Shown piece by piece: positions 42,607 to 47,163 of a stretch of 47,163 nt of DNA. Positions within the stretch are counted from its first letter, which is position 1; each line of letters begins with the position of its first letter. The position numbers and the translations under genes were made by a program. Source of the stretch: Sphingomonadales bacterium (GTDB lineage: Bacteria; Pseudomonadota; Alphaproteobacteria; Sphingomonadales; Sphingomonadaceae); assembly GCA_027485735.1 (NCBI GenBank), contig JAIXQM010000070.1, forward strand, positions 1 to 47,163. The letters are read 5' to 3'. A model generated the notes under the pieces. That model was given only the letters and a program-made list of their open reading frames with translations, ran no database searches and was not told where the DNA came from.

Positions 42607-43630
42607 TGGTGCCGAACCATTTGGCCAGCCGACGGAAACGGTTGCGCCGCGTGCGTCGTCGGCGGCCGAGCACAACGATGCGTTGACGGCGCGTCCGGCC
42701 ACACTTGTCGAACTGTTTCATCGCTTTGCGTTCATGATGCTGTTGGTGGCACTGGCCGTGGCCGTGGTTACCCCGGCGCTGGCCAGGCCCAAGCCGCCGA
42801 AGTCCACGAGCGACGCTGCTTCCGCTCAGGTCCAGCGCACCGCGCCGCCCGGTCCCGATGCGTTGGCCATGCTGGATGCCGCCATCGCAGATGGTCGGCT
42901 GGACAATGCCCGCGCCCTGCTTGCGCCAATGTGGGCGAGCGGCGCCCCCGATGTGCAGCTGCGCGCGGCCGAACTGGCGCTGGCCGGGGGCAGCCTGCCC
43001 GAAGCGGCCGAAGCCTTCACCGGCCTGATGGATGGCCCGCTGGCGGCGCTGGCGCGCCAGGGCCTTGGCATCACCCGCTTGCGCGAAGGCAAGGACAGCG
43101 AAGCCCGCCCGTTGCTGGAACAGGCGGTGGCAGCCGATCCCGGCCTTGCCCGCGCCTGGAACGCGCTGGGCGTGCTGGCCGACAAGGCGCGGGACTGGCC
43201 GGCGGCCGATCTGGCCTATGGCAAGGCCGTGGCCGCCGCCCCGCAGGATGCCGGCATCCTGGCCAATCGCGGCTGGTCGCAGCTGCTGCGCGGCCGTCAT
43301 GAAGCCGCCGAACGCGATCTGGTGGCTGCGTTGAAGTTGCAGCCTGCGTTGAAAAAGGCGCGCACCAATCTGGCACTGGCCCGCGCCATGCAGGGCCGCT
43401 ACCAGGAAGCCTTCCTCCTCAGCGACAAGACCAGTCTTGCCACCGATCTCAACACCGTTGGCTATGCCGCGATGATGCGCGGCGATCTGACGGTGGCCGA
43501 AGCCTATTTCAACCGCGCGCTGTCGTTGAACCCGCAGTTTGATCGTGCCGCCTGGGCCAATCTGCAATATCTGGCCGAACTCAAGGCGCAGAAGGTGCGG
43601 GAGCCGACCGGCGCCGCGCCGCCACGATGA
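42599..43630 (+). CDS. TPR protein of the Tad operon (TadD-like), second
   Basis: 343 residues from GTG 42599, supported by GGAG 7 nt upstream. A charged 40-residue N-terminus and one membrane helix (FAFMMLLVALAVAVVTPALA) precede about five TPR units (EARPLLEQAVAADPGLARAWNALGVLADKARDWPAADLAYGKAVAAAPQDAGILANRGW ... RGDLTVAEAYFNRALSLNPQF). If translation starts at ATG 42734 instead, the helix becomes a signal peptide. Probably TadD-like, a periplasmic scaffold. The prepilin peptidase gene follows after 13 nt. Confidence 0.82.
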   Translation: MPDGAEPFGQPTETVAPRASSAAEHNDALTARPATLVELFHRFAFMMLLVALAVAVVTPALARPKPPKSTSDAASAQVQRTAPPGPDALAMLDAAIADGRLDNARALLAPMWASGAPDVQLRAAELALAGGSLPEAAEAFTGLMDGPLAALARQGLGITRLREGKDSEARPLLEQAVAADPGLARAWNALGVLADKARDWPAADLAYGKAVAAAPQDAGILANRGWSQLLRGRHEAAERDLVAALKLQPALKKARTNLALARAMQGRYQEAFLLSDKTSLATDLNTVGYAAMMRGDLTVAEAYFNRALSLNPQFDRAAWANLQYLAELKAQKVREPTGAAPPR

Positions 43631-43643
43631 TGATAGGGCTGGC

Positions 43644-44129
43644 ATGACCCTCGCTGATGCCGGCCTGTGGCTGATGGCGTTGTCGGTGCTGGCCAGCGCC
43701 GGCTTTGATCTGCGCACCTTTGAAATTCCCGATACCATCACCGTGCTGATCATTATCGGCGCGGTATTGTTCGGGCTGGGCACACCCGGCTTTGACTGGG
43801 CCAGCCATGCTGCCGCGGGCGGCGCCTTCTTTGCGTTTGGTCTGCTGGCCTTTGCACGCGGTTGGCTGGGCGGCGGCGATGTGAAGGTGATGACCGGCTG
43901 CGCCTGCTGGGCAACCTTGGGCACGCTGGCAGCGCAGGTGGTGCTGATCGCCATTGCCGGTGGCGTGCTGGCGCTGGTTCTGATGCTGCTGCGCCGCGGG
44001 CTGGCTGTGGCCGGCGTCACCGGCGACAATGCACCGCGGCTGGTGCAGGTGGGCGCCGATCTGCCCTATGCCGTCGGCATTGCGGGCGGCATGGCCGTGT
44101 GGGCCTGGCGCTTTCTGCCGCTGCCCTGA
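43644..44129 (+). CDS. cpaA: Prepilin peptidase TadV/CpaA (A24 family)
   Basis: 161 residues, about five transmembrane helices. Both catalytic aspartates of the A24 family are present: FDLRTFEIPD near the N-terminus and GGGDVKV in the middle. It cleaves the leaders of Flp and the TadE/TadG pseudopilins at the membrane. ATG 43644 follows AGGG at 43635-43638. It is the last gene of the main Tad operon here, whereas in Caulobacter cpaA comes second. Confidence 0.93.
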   Translation: MTLADAGLWLMALSVLASAGFDLRTFEIPDTITVLIIIGAVLFGLGTPGFDWASHAAAGGAFFAFGLLAFARGWLGGGDVKVMTGCACWATLGTLAAQVVLIAIAGGVLALVLMLLRRGLAVAGVTGDNAPRLVQVGADLPYAVGIAGGMAVWAWRFLPLP

Positions 44130-44191
44130 CGGGGTTCGGCCTGTTGCCCGAATGCCTCGTCATGAATTCGACATATCACAGCCACCCAAAC

Positions 44192-44218
44192 GTCATCTGA
44201 AAGTCACCATGCCGTAAC
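44192..44218 (+). promoter_or_regulatory. Candidate Pho-box-like array with 11-bp period
   Basis: GTCAT at 44192, GTCAC at 44203 and GTAAC at 44214 recur at exactly 11-bp intervals, the spacing of PhoB direct repeats (CTGTCAT/C cores). Each of the first two heptamers matches five of seven consensus bases. It ends about 60 nt upstream of the TonB-dependent receptor start. Confidence 0.4.
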
Positions 44219-44245
44219 CCGGGCTGGTTAGCGCCCCCCATGTCT

Positions 44246-44264
44246 GCCGAACACCGGGTTCGGC
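44246..44264 (+). promoter_or_regulatory. Leader hairpin before the TonB-dependent receptor
   Basis: GCCGAAC (44246-44252) pairs with GTTCGGC (44258-44264) around a 5-nt loop; flanking CCCCC (44234-44238) and GGGG (44270-44273) may extend it. It ends 16 nt before the start codon and could affect translation or stability. Confidence 0.45.
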
Positions 44265-44280
44265 GCAGTGGGGCCTTGTC

Positions 44281-47124
44281 ATGAACTTCAACCTGTCTGC
44301 CCGCGGCACCGCCGCGCTTCGTCTTGCTCTGCTGGCCAGCCTGGCCGGCTCGCCCGCCATGGCGCAGGTGATGGCAGCTGCCGATCAGGCTGGCGGCGAT
44401 CAGGCCGCCACCGCCCGCGCACGCGCCGGCGAAACCACCACCGCCGCCGATGGCGAGATCGTCGTTTCGGGTGAGCGCCCGATCCGCGAATCGGAACGCG
44501 CCGCACTGCTGGTGCAGAAGAACAGCGACCAGCTGGTCAGCGTGCTGTCGGCTGACTCCGTGGGCCGTCTGCCCGATCAGAACATCGCCCAGGCCGTGTC
44601 CCGCCTGCCCGGCGTTGCTGTGCAGCGCGACCAGGGCCAGGCCCGCTACATCAACCTGCGTGGTTCGCCGCTGAACTGGACCACCCTGTCGTTCGACGGC
44701 ATCAACGTCATCTCGCCGGAAGGCCGCGATGCGCGCTTTGACTCGATCCCGTCGGCGATTGCCACCCAGGTGATCGTGCGCAAGGCGGTGACGCCTGACA
44801 TGACCGCCGAGACGATCGCGGGCAACGTCAACGTCATCACCCGCTCCGCCTTCGACTATAAAGGCCTGCACGTCGCGGCGCGCGGCGGCATCGGCTATGT
44901 CGATCTGGGCGGCGGCAAGGAATATGAAGCCACCGGCGTGATTTCCGATCGCTGGGAAACCGGCATCGGTGAAATCGGCGCGGTGTTTTCAGGCAGCTAT
45001 TATCAGCGCACCATGGCCACCGACAACACAGAGACCGATTGGGAAACGGTGAGCCGCGACCTGCGCCCGGTGGGCGCCAGCGATCCGGCCAACAGCCTGG
45101 TGGATAATGGCGGCCTGCGCCGCGTGTGGGCGCGTGAAACCGAAAACAAGCTCTATCGCCTGACCCGCCGCAACTACAGCGTGTCGGGCCGCCTGGAATG
45201 GGCACCGGACAGCGATAACAAGCTGTTCGTCACCTCGATCTTCTCGGCCTTCACCGATAACGAGCTGCGCTCCAACTACATCTTCGATCTTGATGACCAG
45301 GAAGGCCGCGTCCCCAACCTGAACACCGCCTGCGCCAACACCGTGTTGGCCCCCAACACCACCGGCTATGCCGATGCCTGCGTGAACAGCCCGTTCCGCG
45401 GCACGGTGCATGGCATCGATATCAATTCCAACCTGCTGAGCCGCGAGTTCGAGCAATCGGTGTTCATCAACACCATCGGCGGCGACCACAAGACCGGCGC
45501 GTGGACAATCAGCTGGCGCGGCAACTACACGCGTTCGAAGGACGATCGCAGCTTCCCGGCGCAGCTCAACTATGACAGCCCGGGTTTCGGCACCAACGGC
45601 GCCACCGCCACCAGCCGCCCGACCGTGTTCTATGATCTGACCGATCCGCAGGCCCAGCGCGTGGAACTGTATCGCACGCTGCGCGCTGCCGATGGCACGC
45701 TGTCGCGCGGTGACCGCGTGCAATCGGTCCTCGATTTCCCGCTGTCGCTTACCCGTGTGCGCGGCCAGAAGGCGGTGGACACCACCGAAGCCTATACCGG
45801 CCGCATCGACATCAGCCGCGAAACCGAAGTGTTTGGCAACACCAAGTTCAGCTTTGGCCTGCAGTATGACAACCGCGTCAAGGAAGTCGATGAAAGCCTG
45901 CTGGACGTGAGCAGCAGCAGCACCTTCAACGGCCTCAATGTCTTCACCCAGGCCAATCTGCCGCTCACCCCGCAGGCCGTCAGCATCCCCGGCAATTATC
46001 TCGGCAAGCTGCCGCTGGGTTACAGCTTCCCCTATTTCGGCAAGCAGAACATCATCGACGTGGTGCGCGCTACCGAGCCGTTTGCGGCCTACAATTTCAA
46101 CAACAACAACTATTACAAGGTGGCCGAAGAAGTCTGGTCTGGTTACGCCATGGCGGTGACCAAGATGGATTGGGGCAGCATCGTTTATGGTGCCCGATTC
46201 GAGAAGGTAACCAACGAAGCCACCGCCTTCCGCGCCCTCACGGCCGGCGGCCCGGTGAACACGCTAAACACCATCAATCGGGATTTCACCCAAGTCTATC
46301 CCAGCCTGCACTTCAACTGGAACGCCGCTGAAGACATGAAGGTGCGGCTGTCGTTCAACACCGGTGCCGCCCGTCCGGATTACCCGGTGCTGCGTCCGAA
46401 CTTCACCTTCAACGATGCCAACCTCACGGTTTCGGGCGGCAACCCCGATGCCAAGCCGGAAAAGACCCGCGGCGTCGATCTGTACTGGGAATATTACCCG
46501 CGCCGTGGCGGCTTCATGATGGTGGGCGCCTATTACAAGGACGTGCGCGACGTGCTGTTCGGCTCCACCCGCCAGTTCGGGCTGGACATCCTGAATTCGA
46601 ACGGCGTCAACCGTGCCGACTATGTCTTCTCCACCACATTGAATGGCGGCAAGGGCAAGGTTTATGGCGTCGAAGCTGCGCTGCAGCTGCAGCTCGACAA
46701 TTTCCTGAGCGAGGATCATTGGTGGGGCGGCTTCGGCATCCAGACCAACGTGTCGCTCAACAAGAGCGAAGCCATCACGCCCAATGGTGACAAGGTGCGC
46801 TTCCCCGGCACGTCCGATGTGGTGCTGAACGTTGGCCCCTATTATGAAAAATACGGCTTCTCGGCCCGCGTCTCCTATCAGTATCGCTCCAGCTGGATCG
46901 ATGGCCTGGGTGAACCGGGTGTGGGCGGCGACTTCTATTGGGCCGCCGATGGCGAGCTCGATGTGTCGGCGCGCTATGCCATCACCAAAAACATTGAAGT
47001 CTATGCCGACTTGTCGAACCTGCTGAATGGCCCCGGCCGGCGCTTTGTGGGCAACGATGCCCGCAGCATCGAGCGTGAGACCTTCGGCCGGCGCTTCACC
47101 GGCGGCTTCCGCGTCACCTATTGA
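44281..47124 (+). CDS. TonB-dependent outer membrane receptor
   Basis: 947 residues. A signal peptide ending near SPAMAQ is followed by the TonB box region (EIVVSGERP), the plug domain (SVLSADSVGRLPDQNIAQAVSRLPGVAVQRDQGQARYINLRG ... RFDSIPSAIATQVIVRKAVTPDMTAETIAGNVNVITR) and a 22-strand-type barrel ending FTGGFRVTY, with the terminal aromatic residue needed for insertion. It imports an unknown scarce ligand with energy from TonB. No iron-type or carbohydrate-type signature is decisive; the upstream 11-bp-period repeats hint at phosphate control. Confidence 0.95.
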   Translation: MNFNLSARGTAALRLALLASLAGSPAMAQVMAAADQAGGDQAATARARAGETTTAADGEIVVSGERPIRESERAALLVQKNSDQLVSVLSADSVGRLPDQNIAQAVSRLPGVAVQRDQGQARYINLRGSPLNWTTLSFDGINVISPEGRDARFDSIPSAIATQVIVRKAVTPDMTAETIAGNVNVITRSAFDYKGLHVAARGGIGYVDLGGGKEYEATGVISDRWETGIGEIGAVFSGSYYQRTMATDNTETDWETVSRDLRPVGASDPANSLVDNGGLRRVWARETENKLYRLTRRNYSVSGRLEWAPDSDNKLFVTSIFSAFTDNELRSNYIFDLDDQEGRVPNLNTACANTVLAPNTTGYADACVNSPFRGTVHGIDINSNLLSREFEQSVFINTIGGDHKTGAWTISWRGNYTRSKDDRSFPAQLNYDSPGFGTNGATATSRPTVFYDLTDPQAQRVELYRTLRAADGTLSRGDRVQSVLDFPLSLTRVRGQKAVDTTEAYTGRIDISRETEVFGNTKFSFGLQYDNRVKEVDESLLDVSSSSTFNGLNVFTQANLPLTPQAVSIPGNYLGKLPLGYSFPYFGKQNIIDVVRATEPFAAYNFNNNNYYKVAEEVWSGYAMAVTKMDWGSIVYGARFEKVTNEATAFRALTAGGPVNTLNTINRDFTQVYPSLHFNWNAAEDMKVRLSFNTGAARPDYPVLRPNFTFNDANLTVSGGNPDAKPEKTRGVDLYWEYYPRRGGFMMVGAYYKDVRDVLFGSTRQFGLDILNSNGVNRADYVFSTTLNGGKGKVYGVEAALQLQLDNFLSEDHWWGGFGIQTNVSLNKSEAITPNGDKVRFPGTSDVVLNVGPYYEKYGFSARVSYQYRSSWIDGLGEPGVGGDFYWAADGELDVSARYAITKNIEVYADLSNLLNGPGRRFVGNDARSIERETFGRRFTGGFRVTY

Positions 47125-47134
47125 TTGCTATCAT

Positions 47135-47163
47135 GCCTGCCGCAGCCCTGTGCTGCGGCAGGC
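47135..47163 (+). terminator. Terminator hairpin, cut by the window end
   Basis: GCCTGCCGCAG (47135-47145) pairs perfectly with CTGCGGCAGGC (47153-47163) around a 7-nt loop, 10 nt after the receptor stop. The window ends at the last base of the stem, so the T-tract cannot be seen. Confidence 0.75.

Overview
The window is GC-rich and densely coded, with many ATGA, GTGA and TGATG stop/start overlaps. Gene content points to an alphaproteobacterium, most likely a member of the Sphingomonadales: a Flp/Tad pilus locus with Caulobacter-style cpaB-cpaC-cpaE-cpaF order, a CtrA-like box, a large TonB-dependent receptor, a DUF2244 protein, a membrane LuxR/DUF4199 pair, and typical housekeeping genes (gltB, dapB, nth). 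Genus assignment is inference.

Layout. 1-5389: the 3' end of glutamate synthase (gltB), a small coiled-coil protein whose Shine-Dalgarno lies in a perfect inverted repeat, and a PepSY/MsrQ-like membrane haem pair that diverges from a glutathione S-transferase across a candidate Fur box. 5416-7592: an MFS transporter and a CobB sirtuin converge on a 234-bp nested inverted-repeat element. 7660-10100: a candidate FNR/FixK box precedes a membrane cytochrome b and an octahaem cytochrome c, followed by a membrane-anchored LuxR regulator and a DUF4199 protein. 10140-12676: dapB, DUF2244, nth, a small exported protein and tRNA-Arg(CCG). 12677-13654 is a gene-poor stretch next to the tRNA. It is followed by a coiled-coil protein overlapping a GAF-GAF-PAS-adenylate cyclase, then an outer-membrane protein of the MetA type.

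17815-22000 holds two tandem, near-identical TadE-TadG modules and a third, convergent TadE gene. 22233-26281 carries an exported amidase divergent from a hybrid histidine kinase and LuxR-type response regulator. 26324-32918 is a compact run: an HscC-type Hsp70, an unusual J-like/multi-TM/double TonB_C protein lacking HPD, and two tandem GT87-like integral membrane glycosyltransferases, closed by a good intrinsic terminator. 33489-44129 is the main Flp pilus operon (flp, cpaB, cpaC, a small exported protein in the cpaD position, cpaE, cpaF, tadB, tadC, two TPR proteins, prepilin peptidase). 44281-47124 is a TonB-dependent receptor with a candidate 11-bp-period Pho-box-like array upstream and a terminator hairpin at the window edge.

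How they work together: the TadE/TadG proteins at 17.8-22 kb are probably the minor pilins missing from the main Tad operon at 33-44 kb, so the window likely encodes one adhesive pilus in two blocks. The least conventional locus is the HscC / J-like TonB_C fusion / GT87 run, where chaperone, membrane and glycosyltransferase genes appear to be co-transcribed.
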